Assembly (NCBI RefSeq): GCF_001422485.1
Contig: NZ_LMNF01000004.1
Span: forward strand, 248,001-312,000
Source: Agreia sp. Leaf283
GTDB lineage: Bacteria > Actinomycetota > Actinomycetes > Actinomycetales > Microbacteriaceae
Length of the DNA stretch: 64,000 nt
Direction of reading: 5' to 3'
A model generated the notes under the pieces. It had not been told where the DNA came from, made no database searches, and worked only from the letters and a program-made list of their open reading frames with translations. The stretch's first letter is position 1, and every line of letters starts with the position of its first letter. Positions 1-7,909 of this stretch are shown one piece after another. The translations under genes and the position numbers were made by a program.

Positions 1-371
1 GCCGGGTAGTGAACCGTGGCACCCGGGGGGAGGGTCACGTCGACGAGCTCGAGCGACGCGGCCATCGCCGGCGAGAGAGCTCGGCGCACGTAGCCCGTGT
101 CGGGATCGGTCCAGACCTGCTGATCCTCCGCTCGCCTCAGCCGGGAGCCCGGGTCTTCTGCTCTCACGATGAGCTGGGACAGGGTGAGGCCGAGCCCGGC
201 CGAGAGGCGGGCGAGAAGGGCGGCCGTTGGCTGCACCTCGCTCCGTTCGATCCGATTGATCATCGTGCGAGAGACCCCGGAGAGTTCGGCGAGGGCTGTG
301 ATCGACATGCCCTGCTCGACTCTGGCGGAGTGCACGGTGCGGGCAAGGGCCTCATTCAGATCGTGCGGCAC
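1..371 (-). CDS. XRE-family regulator with cupin start (partial)
   Basis: About 123 residues are visible and the gene runs off the left edge. Residues roughly 10-65 form an XRE helix-turn-helix (MSITALAELSGVS then RTMINRIE), followed by a linker and the first strands of what looks like a cupin domain (VTLPPGATVHYP). XRE-cupin proteins are one-component regulators that bind DNA with the N-terminus and a small ligand with the C-terminus. The GTG start at 371 is chosen because GAGGAG lies 6 bases upstream; it gives MPHDLNEALAR. The gene is divergent from an acetyltransferase at 419, which it probably controls together with itself. Confidence 0.85.
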   Translation of the reverse strand, partial: MPHDLNEALARTVHSARVEQGMSITALAELSGVSRTMINRIERSEVQPTAALLARLSAGLGLTLSQLIVRAEDPGSRLRRAEDQQVWTDPDTGYVRRALSPAMAASLELVDVTLPPGATVHYP

Positions 372-383
372 GACATCTCCTCG

Positions 384-418
384 GCACTATAAGAACCATT
401 CGTGTTTACTATATGTGC
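384..418. promoter_or_regulatory. Imperfect palindrome in divergent promoter (candidate XRE operator)
   Basis: The 35 bases between the XRE gene and the acetyltransferase begin GCACTATAAGAAC and end GTTTACTATATGTGC. The ends are inversely related (GCAC/GTGC, TATAAGAAC/GTTTACTATA with gaps). TACTAT at 407-412 would serve as a -10 for the rightward gene, with transcription starting at the ATG at 419. Binding by the adjacent XRE protein is inference. Confidence 0.5.
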
Positions 419-958
419 ATGACCAGACAACATCGAATTCGGGCGGCGGCCGCAGCGGATGCCGCCGCCTGCGCATCCATCTACGCGCACTATGTGAGGA
501 CAACGGCAATCACGTTCGAGACCGACCCTCCGTCGGTCGACGAGATGATGCGAAGGATCGCCAAGGCGCAGGAGCGCCACGAGTGGTTGGTCCTCGAGGA
601 GGACGACGCGGTGATCGGCTACGCCTACGCCGGCACCTTCAATCCGCGAGCGGCGTATAAATGGAGCTGCGAGGTGAGCGTGTATCTCGACGTCGAACGT
701 CGCGGTGCGGGTGCCGGCAGCGCGCTGTACGAGGAACTGCTCGCCCGGCTCGCACGGCGAGGTTTCCGGCGCGCGATCGCCGGCGTGACGCAGCCGAATC
801 CGGCAAGTGCGCGATTGCACGAGAAGTTCGGGTTCGAGCCCGTGGGAATCTACAGGAACATCGGGTGGAAGTTCGACGGCTGGCACGACGTCGCCTGGTT
901 TCAGCTCGACCTCGATCCGGATGAGGACCGAGCGGTCGCTCCCCGCGAAACGCGGTGA
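419..958 (+). CDS. GNAT acetyltransferase, phosphinothricin acetyltransferase-like
   Basis: About 179 residues, the normal size for the PAT/Bar/ArsN-like branch of the GNAT superfamily, which transfers acetyl from acetyl-CoA to small amines such as phosphinothricin or methionine sulfoximine. The family signatures are visible: IYAHYVRTTAITFE near the N-terminus, the acetyl-CoA loop RRGAGAGSALYEEL in the middle and LHEKFGFEPVGIYRNIG with WHDVAW near the end. An ATG two codons upstream (413) is also possible, but no ribosome site is present and the -10 TACTAT at 407-412 sits 6 bases before this ATG, suggesting a leaderless message. The natural substrate cannot be read from the sequence. Confidence 0.85.
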   Translation: MTRQHRIRAAAAADAAACASIYAHYVRTTAITFETDPPSVDEMMRRIAKAQERHEWLVLEEDDAVIGYAYAGTFNPRAAYKWSCEVSVYLDVERRGAGAGSALYEELLARLARRGFRRAIAGVTQPNPASARLHEKFGFEPVGIYRNIGWKFDGWHDVAWFQLDLDPDEDRAVAPRETR

Positions 959-993
959 CTGAGAAGGAGTCGACGAAGGTGCGCCCGCGAACC

Positions 994-1467
994 TCAGGCC
1001 TCGGGATCCCGCGCATCCCACCCCGGGGTGTCGATGCGGATGACGTCGGCTCCCACATAGCTCTGCAGGGTCTGCTCGAGCGCGGCCACCGCGTCTGCGC
1101 CGACCTGGCTCTCCCACTCGGTGCGGAGCCGGTCGAAGATCGCCTCGCCCTCGCGCATCATCGTCAGTCCGCGCTCGGTGACCCGCAGTTGCATGCGGCG
1201 CTTGTCGGAGGGGTCCGGCTCCCGTGCCACGAAGCCGCGGCCCTCGAGCAGCGTGATCGTCTTGGCGGCCGCCTGCTTGGTGATCGACATCGCCCGCCCG
1301 AGCTCGGAGGCGCTGTCGGCCCCGGCGAGGATCGAGTGGAGCGCGAAGTCATGCACCGGCCGCACGTCGTCGTATCCGAGCTTCGACAGCTCTTCCGAGC
1401 CGCGGTCGGCCATGCTGCGGAAGCCGGCGAGCAGCAGCAGCGCGAGATCGGCACCTCTTCTGGACAT
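994..1467 (-). CDS. MarR-family transcriptional regulator
   Basis: A 157-residue winged-helix protein of usual MarR length. The recognition helix region reads ASELGRAMSITKQAAAKTI, followed by the wing LLEGRGFVAREPDPSDKR and the dimerisation helices. The start at 1467 (MSRRGADLALLLL) is preferred over a longer in-frame extension that would run through the intergenic operators. It is divergent from an alpha/beta hydrolase at 1554, with two palindromes in between, so it most likely represses both genes and is released by a small aromatic or lipophilic ligand (inference from the family). Confidence 0.88.
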   Translation of the reverse strand: MSRRGADLALLLLAGFRSMADRGSEELSKLGYDDVRPVHDFALHSILAGADSASELGRAMSITKQAAAKTITLLEGRGFVAREPDPSDKRRMQLRVTERGLTMMREGEAIFDRLRTEWESQVGADAVAALEQTLQSYVGADVIRIDTPGWDARDPEA

Positions 1468-1496
1468 GGCCACAGTGTACGACGAGTATTGACCTG

Positions 1497-1539
1497 GACA
1501 ACCCGGTTGTCTACTGTGATTAGACAACCTTGTTGTCTA
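1497..1539. promoter_or_regulatory. Two MarR-type palindromic operators
   Basis: Two related palindromes lie between the divergent MarR and hydrolase genes: GACAACCCGGTTGTC at 1497-1511 (a perfect 15-mer) and TAGACAA-CCTTG-TTGTCTA at 1521-1539 (perfect 7-base arms). Both share the half site GACAA/TTGTC. The hydrolase ribosome site GAGGAG follows at once before the ATG at 1554. Confidence 0.8.
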
Positions 1540-1553
1540 TTTGAGGAGCAATC

Positions 1554-2456
1554 ATGACCGTCATCACCCCACTGGGCGCAACCATCGCCGAGGTCACTCA
1601 CCACCTGGTCGATGTGAACGACACGCGGCTGCACTACGTCTCCGCCGGCGAGACGGGATCGCCCATCGTGCTGGTGCACGGATGGCCCGAGACCTGGTGG
1701 GCGTTTCGCAAGCTCATTCCCCTGCTCGCCCGAACGCACCGCGTCTACGCGCTCGACCTTCGGGGCTTCGGAGATTCCGCGACCACAGCCGAGGCATGGG
1801 AGCCGCGGGTCGCCGCAGACGATCTGCACCACCTCGTCGACCACCTCGGCGTCGGCCCGGTGCACCTGCTCTGCCAGGACATCAGCGGCGGGGTCGCCTT
1901 CCGCTTCGCCGCGACCCACCCCGACGACCTCCTCAGCTTCACGGCGACCGAGTCGAGTCTGGTGGGCTTCGGGCTCGAGCAGCTCGCCGACGTGAACGGC
2001 TTCGGGTCGTGGCACGTGGGGTTCCTGGGCGCCCCCGGAATTCCGAGCCTGCTGCTGCCGGGCCGCGAACGCACCCTCCTCGCCGAGTGGGCGTATCCGC
2101 TGATGAGCGGCACCGAGGGCGCGGTCACCGAGGCAGACCTCGACGAGTTCGTGCGCACATACTCTCGGGTGAACGGGTGGCGCGGCACAGAGAGTCTCTA
2201 CAGGGCGATCTTCACAGACGAGGGCGCCACCGCCGCACTTGCGCGGGACCATTCGATCTCCGTGCCGGTGCTCGCGGTCGACGGGCCGAACGCCCCCTTC
2301 ACCGCGAACTCGTTCCGAGCCGTGAGCGGCGATGAGTTCACCGCGGTTCACATCGAGGGAGTGGGTCACCTCGTGGCGCAGGAGGCGCCCGAGAGGCTGG
2401 CGGCCGCGATGCTCGACGTCATCTCCGGCGTCGATGAGTTGGCCGATGACGCGTGA
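1554..2456 (+). CDS. Alpha/beta hydrolase, epoxide hydrolase/dehalogenase-like
   Basis: A 300-residue soluble alpha/beta hydrolase. The oxyanion motif HGWPETWWAF is near residue 42, and the nucleophile elbow CQDISGG carries Asp instead of Ser, which is typical of epoxide hydrolases and haloalkane/haloacetate dehalogenases rather than esterases. DLRGFGDS follows strand 4, and the catalytic His is in EGVGHLVAQ near the C-terminus. No signal peptide is seen, so it acts in the cytoplasm. Ribosome site GAGGAG precedes the ATG. It is likely induced when the divergent MarR protein leaves its two operators. The exact substrate is unknown. Confidence 0.85.
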   Translation: MTVITPLGATIAEVTHHLVDVNDTRLHYVSAGETGSPIVLVHGWPETWWAFRKLIPLLARTHRVYALDLRGFGDSATTAEAWEPRVAADDLHHLVDHLGVGPVHLLCQDISGGVAFRFAATHPDDLLSFTATESSLVGFGLEQLADVNGFGSWHVGFLGAPGIPSLLLPGRERTLLAEWAYPLMSGTEGAVTEADLDEFVRTYSRVNGWRGTESLYRAIFTDEGATAALARDHSISVPVLAVDGPNAPFTANSFRAVSGDEFTAVHIEGVGHLVAQEAPERLAAAMLDVISGVDELADDA

Positions 2457-2468
2457 ATGTTGCCGAAC

Positions 2469-2506
2469 GCGACGGATGTTGCCGGGCGACCGGTAACATC
2501 CGTCGC
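2469..2506. terminator. Strong hairpin between convergent genes
   Basis: A 15-base stem GCGACGGATGTTGCC pairs with GGTAACATCCGTCGC with a single G-T type mismatch and an 8-base loop. It lies between the ends of the hydrolase (2456) and the chloroperoxidase-like gene (2549), so it can terminate both transcripts. No T-run follows, as is common in high-GC actinobacteria. Confidence 0.75.
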
Positions 2507-2548
2507 CATGGGCGACACTCGCTCGAGAGCGAGTGCGCTCGGGTCGAG

Positions 2549-3385
2549 CTACTGCTGGATGAACGCCAGCAGGTCGGGGTTGATCACGTCGGCGTGCGTC
2601 GTCAGCATGCCGTGCGGGTACCCCTCGTAGATCTTGAGCGTGGAGTTCTGCAGCAGCTCGTGCTGCTTCAGCGACGCGTCCTTGTAGGGAACGACCTGGT
2701 CGTCGTCGCCCTGCGTCACGAGAACCGGAACGCTGATCGCCTTGAGGTCCTCGGTCTGGTCGGTCTCGGAGAAGGCCTTGATTCCCTCGTAGTGTGCCAG
2801 CGCGCTGCCGGTCATTCCCTGGCGCCACCAGTTGTCGATCACCGGCTGCGAGACCTTCGCGCCCTCGCGGTTGAAGCTGTAGAACGGGCCGGATGCGACG
2901 GCCACGTAGAACTCGGCCCGGTTGGCGGCGAGGGCTTCGCGGAAGCCGTCGAAGACCTCGATGGGCGTTCCTTCGGGGTTCGCGTCGGTCTTCACCATCA
3001 GCGGGGGCACGGATGAGACGAGCACGGCCTTGGCGACGCGGCCCTGCGGCTCCCCGTACTGGGCGACGTAGCGGGCGACCTGTCCGCCACCGGTGGAGTG
3101 ACCGATGTGGATCGCGTTCTTCAGGTCGAGGTGCTCGACGACGGCCGAGACGTCGCTGGCGTAGTGGTCCATGTCGTGCCCGGTGCCGATGTCGGTCGAC
3201 CGACCGTGGCCGCGACGGTCGCTCGCGATGACCCGGAAGCCCTTGGAGTGGAAGAACAGCATCTGCGCGTCCCAGTCGTCGCTCGACAGCGGCCAGCCGT
3301 GGTGGAACACGATGGGCTGGGCGTCCTTCGATCCCCAGTCCTTGTAGTAGATCTCCGTGCCATCTTCTGTTGTCACAAACGCCAT
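2549..3385 (-). CDS. Alpha/beta hydrolase, non-heme chloroperoxidase/arylesterase type
   Basis: A 278-residue cofactor-free haloperoxidase/esterase family protein. The opening TEDGTEIYYKDWG, oxyanion motif HHGWPLSSDDWD, DRRGHGRS and nucleophile elbow IGHSTGGG (Ser97) are all family hallmarks; the acid is in QGDDDQVVP and the His in GYPHGML. Such proteins hydrolyse esters and can perhydrolyse acetate to peracetic acid in vitro. GGAGG sits 6 bases before the ATG. It is convergent with the MarR-controlled hydrolase, and no regulator is adjacent. Physiological substrate unknown. Confidence 0.9.
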   Translation of the reverse strand: MAFVTTEDGTEIYYKDWGSKDAQPIVFHHGWPLSSDDWDAQMLFFHSKGFRVIASDRRGHGRSTDIGTGHDMDHYASDVSAVVEHLDLKNAIHIGHSTGGGQVARYVAQYGEPQGRVAKAVLVSSVPPLMVKTDANPEGTPIEVFDGFREALAANRAEFYVAVASGPFYSFNREGAKVSQPVIDNWWRQGMTGSALAHYEGIKAFSETDQTEDLKAISVPVLVTQGDDDQVVPYKDASLKQHELLQNSTLKIYEGYPHGMLTTHADVINPDLLAFIQQ

Positions 3386-3447
3386 GATTGACCTCCGATT
3401 TCGTGTCGAACCAAGTCGTGCTCGGGACGACGAGATGTGGGCATTCC

Positions 3448-3469
3448 GCTCCCCGACGAGGTGGGGAGC
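3448..3469. terminator. Short hairpin downstream of GNAT gene
   Basis: GCTCCCC and GGGGAGC form a perfect 7-base stem with an 8-base loop. It lies downstream of the leftward acetyltransferase gene that ends at 3546 and upstream of the next leftward gene, which fits a terminator. There is no T-tract. Confidence 0.45.
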
Positions 3470-3545
3470 GCTCTCACACTAACCCCGCTGAACGGGCGAA
3501 TCGAGGCTCGAGCGGAGGTTCCGACATCTGTTCAACGGACGCCCG

Positions 3546-4100
3546 TCATTCGTCGAGATCGGCGGGTCGACGAGGCGCGAGTTGCATGCACAGCAGCCGT
3601 GGCCGGTCGTCCCAGGACTCCACGAGATCGAAGCCGCGTGAGCGGTACAAGCCCACGGGGCCGTCGCGCCAGTCCCATACGGTCAGGCGGATGGGACGAT
3701 CGCGACGGCTGAGTGCCGCATCCATCAGGGCCGAGCCGACGCGCAGACCTCGCGCGCCGGGATCGACCCAGAGCCTCTTGATCTCGCGAACGCTCTCGCC
3801 CTGCTGCACGACCACGAGTCCCACGAGCGAACCGTCGGACTCCGCCACCCAGACGAGCGAGTCGGCATAGGCGCCCCGGGGGTCGTCGACCTCGTCGCGG
3901 TAACGCTCGGGGAGCTCGTGAGTGTTCGCGTCGCCTGCCGGGCCGAGATGGGCCGCCTTCTCGAGTTCGGTCTGCGTCAGGTATGCCTCGACGAGGCGAC
4001 CGACTGCCGCGTTGTCAGGGCCATCGAGGTCGGCCGGTCGAACGATGAGGGCTCGCGCGCGTCCTGAAGTTCCTGCAGACAAGCCGTTTATCGTCATCAT
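3546..4100 (-). CDS. GNAT-family N-acetyltransferase
   Basis: A 184-residue acetyltransferase. The acetyl-CoA binding motif A is REIKRLWVDPGARGLRVG followed by SALMDAAL, and motif B is LYRSRGFDLVESWDD. The N-terminal PADLDGPDNAAVGRLVEAYL fits the substrate side of the fold. It starts 6 bases after the DoxX-like gene ends, so it is probably the third gene of a TetR-DoxX-GNAT transcript. The second ATG (4097) is an equally possible start. The substrate is not identifiable. Confidence 0.8.
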   Translation of the reverse strand: MMTINGLSAGTSGRARALIVRPADLDGPDNAAVGRLVEAYLTQTELEKAAHLGPAGDANTHELPERYRDEVDDPRGAYADSLVWVAESDGSLVGLVVVQQGESVREIKRLWVDPGARGLRVGSALMDAALSRRDRPIRLTVWDWRDGPVGLYRSRGFDLVESWDDRPRLLCMQLAPRRPADLDE

Positions 4101-4106
4101 TCGACG

Positions 4107-4466
4107 CTACAGCGTGAGAGACAGCACCAGCACGGCGATAGAGAGCGCGAGCATGCCGAGGCAGTTGATCCAGAACGCCTGACCGGTGTTGCGCGCCCTG
4201 ATGTGCGCCGCAGCCGCACTGCAGAAGTAGACGATCACGCCGACGTTCGCGGCGAACGCGACCCCGGGCATCCAGATGCCGGCGATGAGACCGACGACCG
4301 CGAGAGTCTTGATGACGATGAGCGTCCACCACCACTCGCGCGGAAAGTTCACGCCGGCGAGGCAGTCCCGTATGAACTGCGGAGGCCGGATCGACATCGC
4401 GGCATCGACGAAGAGAACCAGGGCGAGAAGCGCTGTCGGCCACCACTCGTTGGGAAGAAGGGTCAT
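4107..4466 (-). CDS. DoxX-like small membrane protein
   Basis: A 119-residue protein with four predicted membrane helices (around residues 8-24, 45-64, 70-88 and 97-117). Length and layout fit the DoxX_2/DoxX-like family, whose members are often linked with redox or respiratory functions but are poorly characterised. The ATG overlaps the stop of the upstream TetR gene as ATGA, showing translational coupling and placing it under that regulator. Confidence 0.7.
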   Translation of the reverse strand: MTLLPNEWWPTALLALVLFVDAAMSIRPPQFIRDCLAGVNFPREWWWTLIVIKTLAVVGLIAGIWMPGVAFAANVGVIVYFCSAAAAHIRARNTGQAFWINCLGMLALSIAVLVLSLTL

Positions 4467-5068
4467 GAGGAGGGCTCCGTGCAGGTGCAGATCGAGGCGA
4501 AGGTGAGGTGGAGGCTGTCGAGGAGCTCGGCCTCGATGATCGTGTCGCGAGCCGACCAGCTGAACAGCGTGCCGATGTAGGCGAAGTAGATCGCGCGGGC
4601 GGTGCCGTCGATCGCGTCGGGCGGCGTGCAGCCGTGCTGTGCGAGGGTCGACGCGATCTCGTCGATGAGCAGCGCCGCGAGCTGCGTGAACAGCGGTGAC
4701 GACTGTCTGCCGGAGACCTGGATTGCGGCGTACGTTCTCGACAGGTCCTGCCGCTCGGCGAAGAGGGTCACGAACGGCTGCACGAGCTGCAGGATGCGGC
4801 GGGCGCACGAATCGGCGGGGTTGGTTGCGGCGGCCGGGCCGGCTTCGGCGGCCGCTCGCGCGTGGCCGGCCTCGATGAGCGAGTCGAAGACCTGCACCAG
4901 GAGGGCGTTCTTGTCGCCGGAGGCCATAACCGAGCCCACGCTCACGCCGCTCGCCTCGGCGATGTCGCGGATGGTGGTCGCATCGAAGCCGCGTTGCCGG
5001 AAGAGGTGGTCGGCCGCCGTGAGAACCCTCCTATGCGTGGAGTCCCTGAGCTCGCTTCGGCTGGGCAC
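4463..5068 (-). CDS. TetR-family regulator
   Basis: About 201 residues with a TetR DNA-binding domain at the N-terminus (RRVLTAADHLFRQRGFDAT, then IRDIAEASGVSVGSV). The usual Y-x-H-F-x-x-K segment after the recognition helix is altered to MASGDKNALL. The GTG at 5068 is chosen as start because GGAGGA is 6-7 bases upstream; an ATG seven codons earlier would place that ribosome site inside the gene. It heads a tight unit with a DoxX-like and a GNAT protein and is divergent from a small membrane protein. Repeated near-palindromes just upstream suggest autoregulation. Confidence 0.82.
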   Translation of the reverse strand: MPSRSELRDSTHRRVLTAADHLFRQRGFDATTIRDIAEASGVSVGSVMASGDKNALLVQVFDSLIEAGHARAAAEAGPAAATNPADSCARRILQLVQPFVTLFAERQDLSRTYAAIQVSGRQSSPLFTQLAALLIDEIASTLAQHGCTPPDAIDGTARAIYFAYIGTLFSWSARDTIIEAELLDSLHLTFASICTCTEPSS

Positions 5069-5080
5069 GGTCGGTCCTCC

Positions 5081-5110
5081 AATGAACACGTTCGCTGAAC
5101 ACGTTCATTA
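5081..5110. promoter_or_regulatory. Tandem near-palindromes, candidate TetR operator
   Basis: GAACACGTTC occurs twice, at 5084-5093 and 5097-5106, 13 bases apart. Each copy is itself nearly palindromic, and the outer bases ATGAAC...GTTCAT make the whole block an inverted repeat. It lies immediately upstream of the TetR gene, the typical position for an autoregulatory operator. Confidence 0.65.
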
Positions 5111-5179
5111 TGTCCATCTCCCTCTCGTCTTGTCCACTTCAGGTGAGACAGTGGACAGGAGCCACGAAGGAGGATCGCG

Positions 5180-5488
5180 ATGGGTAGCCGTCGTCAGTCG
5201 CCGGAGACGTGGTCTCCGGCGAGCGTCGCGCGCATGGCGGTCGGCGCCATCGCGCTCGCTGCGGTGGCCGCCGCGATCATCTGGACCATGGTCGACCGGT
5301 GGGGTGAGCCTCTGCTCGACACCGTGGGGTCACGCAACACGCCGCTGTGGCTGTCCTGGATCATACTGAGCGTGCTGCTCGTGATCAGCGTCGCATTTCT
5401 GTGGATCTGCGTCACGTACCTGATTCGGGTGCTTCGTGGTCGCATCCCGCGACAGTGGCAGGGTAGAGAGCATGATCACCTTTCCTGA
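5180..5488 (+). CDS. Small two-helix membrane protein of unknown function
   Basis: A 102-residue protein with a basic N-terminus, one hydrophobic helix around residues 18-37 and a second, longer one around 54-82, then a basic cytoplasmic tail. GGAGG lies 6-7 bases before the ATG. It is divergent from the TetR gene, and its last 17 bases overlap the start of the aldo/keto reductase, so the two rightward genes are probably co-transcribed. I do not recognise a family. Confidence 0.7.
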   Translation: MGSRRQSPETWSPASVARMAVGAIALAAVAAAIIWTMVDRWGEPLLDTVGSRNTPLWLSWIILSVLLVISVAFLWICVTYLIRVLRGRIPRQWQGREHDHLS

Positions 5489-6284
5489 CGGCACACAGGT
5501 TCCCCCTCTCGGCCAGGGCACGTGGAACATGGGCGACTCGCCTGCGGCGCGCGACTCCGAGATCGACGCGCTGCGCACCGGCATCGATCTCGGCCTCACC
5601 GTGATCGATACGGCCGAGATGTACGGCGGCGGGCGCAGCGAAGAGCTCGTCGGCGAGGCGATCGCGGGTCGGCGCGACGAGGTCTTCCTCGTGAGCAAGG
5701 TGCTGCCCTCGAACGCTTCGCGCGCGGGCACGGTGGAGGCCTGTCGGGCGAGCCTGCGCCGCCTCGGCACCGACCGCCTCGACCTCTACCTGCTGCACTG
5801 GCGTGGTCGGCATCCGCTCGACGAGACGGTCGATGCGTTCGAGGAGCTCGTCGCCGACGGCTCCATCCGTTCCTGGGGCGTGAGCAACCTCGACGCCGAC
5901 GAACTCGCCGAGCTGCCTGACGGCTGCCAGACAGACCAGGTGCTCTACAACCTCACCCGCCGCGGCCCCGAATTCGACCTGCTGCCGTTCGCCTCGGCGA
6001 AAGGTATGCCCGTGATGGCATACTCGCCGGTCGAGCAGGGGCGGTTGCTGGGCAACTCGGCGCTCGCTGACGTCGCCCGCGACCTCGGAGCGACGCCCAC
6101 GCAGGTCGCGCTCGCGTGGACGATGCGCAGCGGGAGCGTTCTCTCCATTCCGAAGGCGTCGACTGCCGCTCACGTGCGCGAGAACGCGGCTGCTCGCGAA
6201 CTCGCACTCTCCAATGAAGTCCTCGCCCGCCTCGACGCCGCGTTCCCTGCCCCGAGCGAACCCGTGCCACTCGAGATGCTCTGA
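5472..6284 (+). CDS. Aldo/keto reductase
   Basis: A 270-residue NADPH-dependent (alpha/beta)8-barrel reductase of the 2,5-diketogluconate reductase-like branch. The full catalytic tetrad is present: Asp46 and Tyr51 in VIDTAEMYGGG, Lys76 in FLVSKVLP and His109 in YLLHWRG. The start MITFPDGTQVPPLGQGT matches the family N-terminus, so the ATG at 5472, inside the end of the upstream membrane-protein gene, is preferred over a longer frame opening at 5436. It is slightly shorter than classical members at the C-terminus. It reduces an aldehyde or ketone; the substrate is unknown. Confidence 0.9.
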   Translation: MITFPDGTQVPPLGQGTWNMGDSPAARDSEIDALRTGIDLGLTVIDTAEMYGGGRSEELVGEAIAGRRDEVFLVSKVLPSNASRAGTVEACRASLRRLGTDRLDLYLLHWRGRHPLDETVDAFEELVADGSIRSWGVSNLDADELAELPDGCQTDQVLYNLTRRGPEFDLLPFASAKGMPVMAYSPVEQGRLLGNSALADVARDLGATPTQVALAWTMRSGSVLSIPKASTAAHVRENAAARELALSNEVLARLDAAFPAPSEPVPLEML

Positions 6285-6370
6285 TCCGCGCGCGCTGTCT
6301 GTCGGATTCAGGTATTACAGGACGATTCGAGGTCTCGTCGGCGTGTCACGGTTCAGCGACCGGAGTGTCG

Positions 6371-7909
6371 TCAATCCATCCTGTTGAACGGCGCGGCAAA
6401 GAAGGCGAGCTCATGCTCGGCCGACCGCATGAACGCCTCGCGCATCGTGTCGCGAGTCGCCTCGTCGAAGCGAGCGGCCGCATCCATCACGAAGCCCACG
6501 GCCGCCTCGGTCGATACCGCGATGCCCTCATCGGCGTAGGTCTCTATCCACGATCGATACGGATGCGCGTCGTGCGACCGCGACAGCAGGCGCGTTCCGA
6601 TGTCGTGATAGAGCCAGAAGCACGGCAGCAGGGCGGCGATGAGAGTGGGGTAGTCACCGCCGGCGCAGCGGGCGTGCAGGTGGTTCAGATAGGCCGTGGT
6701 CGTATGGTCGGGCCGGATGCCGGCACGCGCTGCGTCTGCACCCGCTGCGCCTGAGAGCCACGAGTCATGCAGCTCGAGTTCTGCAGTGATCGACCCCTCC
6801 GCGGCCGCCGCCCAGAACGCCTGTTCGGCGAGGGTCGGCGCCTGCGCGCTCGCGGTCGCCAGGGCTCGAGCGAAGTCGCGCAGGTAGAGCGCGTCCTGGG
6901 CGAGGTAGGCGCGGAATGTCCGGTCATCGAGCGTTCCATCTCCGAGACCGACCACGAACGGCAGGGCGTCGATCCGCTCACGCACTGGCCGGATGCCCTC
7001 CCACCATTCCGCCCGGATCTCGCCCGCAGTGGGACGGGTGTCGAGCCCGGCCCGCTGCCACATTCCGGCGAAATGGCTGATCGGACCGTTGCCGCGGCCG
7101 ACCTCGAGGTCGGCGCCGCCCCGGATGCTCTCGCTCAGCCACCGCTTCGCCTCGCCGACCGCATGCGCGGCATCGGGCGACGTCACGAGCCTCGTCGCGA
7201 GGGCGGACGAGAGGGAGCACCCGGTTCCGTGGGTGTTCGTGGTCGCGATGCGGGGAGCATCGAACAGGGTGGTGAGCACCTCGCCGCCGCGGGCATCGAC
7301 CAGTGCGTCGGGCGACGTGCCGTGATCGAGGTGCCCGCCTTTGGCGAGCACCATCACGCCGAGTCGCCTTGACACCCTCGCGGCCTGGGCGAGAGTCTCC
7401 TCCCAACTCGTGGCCGGCGGTTCGTCGGCGAGGATCGCCAGCTCGGGCATGTTGGGAGTGACCAGGTGAGCGAGGCGTGCCAAGTCGCGTAGCGCTCCCT
7501 CCGCGTCGGCGCGCAGCAGCCCGTCGCCGCTGGTCGCCACCATCACAGGGTCGAGCACGACGATCGGCGGCGCCACCCGAACCAGCCACTCGCGCACGGT
7601 CCCGATCACGTCGACGTCGGCGAGCATCCCGATCTTCACCGCGTCGATCTCGACGTCGTCACTGACCGCATCGAGTTGCTCGCGAAGAAACGCCACCGGA
7701 GGAACGTGAACGGAGCGCACTCCGCGCGTATTCTGCGCGACGAGGGCCGTGACGACCGCCATGCCGTAGCCGCCGTTCGCCCCGATGCTCTTCAGGTCGG
7801 CCTGGATTCCGGCACCTCCGGTGGGGTCGGTTCCCGCGATGCTCAGCACCCGAGGAACGACGCGGACGGCCTGCGTATTCGCCGCTCCGCGCATCAGGCG
7901 TTCCGCCAT
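6371..7909 (-). CDS. thiD: ThiD-TenA fusion: HMP(-P) kinase plus aminopyrimidine aminohydrolase
   Basis: A 512-residue two-domain enzyme. Residues about 18-275 are hydroxymethylpyrimidine (phosphate) kinase: SIAGTDPTGGAGIQADLK at the N-terminus, VLDPVMVATSGD, and the anion-hole motif NTHGTGCSLSSA. Residues about 290-512 are TenA/thiaminase II, with the active-site Cys in LLPCFWLYHDIG and a conserved YADEG segment. The kinase makes HMP-PP for thiamine synthesis, and TenA salvages degraded thiamine pyrimidine. This fusion is known in actinobacteria. The start overlaps the end of thiE; an ATG at 7894 within TGATG is an alternative. It is the last gene of a TPP-riboswitch operon. Confidence 0.93.
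   Translation of the reverse strand: MAERLMRGAANTQAVRVVPRVLSIAGTDPTGGAGIQADLKSIGANGGYGMAVVTALVAQNTRGVRSVHVPPVAFLREQLDAVSDDVEIDAVKIGMLADVDVIGTVREWLVRVAPPIVVLDPVMVATSGDGLLRADAEGALRDLARLAHLVTPNMPELAILADEPPATSWEETLAQAARVSRRLGVMVLAKGGHLDHGTSPDALVDARGGEVLTTLFDAPRIATTNTHGTGCSLSSALATRLVTSPDAAHAVGEAKRWLSESIRGGADLEVGRGNGPISHFAGMWQRAGLDTRPTAGEIRAEWWEGIRPVRERIDALPFVVGLGDGTLDDRTFRAYLAQDALYLRDFARALATASAQAPTLAEQAFWAAAAEGSITAELELHDSWLSGAAGADAARAGIRPDHTTTAYLNHLHARCAGGDYPTLIAALLPCFWLYHDIGTRLLSRSHDAHPYRSWIETYADEGIAVSTEAAVGFVMDAAARFDEATRDTMREAFMRSAEHELAFFAAPFNRMD

Noticed and set aside
6285-6370. Possible terminator between the aldo/keto reductase and thiD
   Set aside because: Only weak, short self-complementarity is visible in this 86-base convergent gap, so no feature is called.
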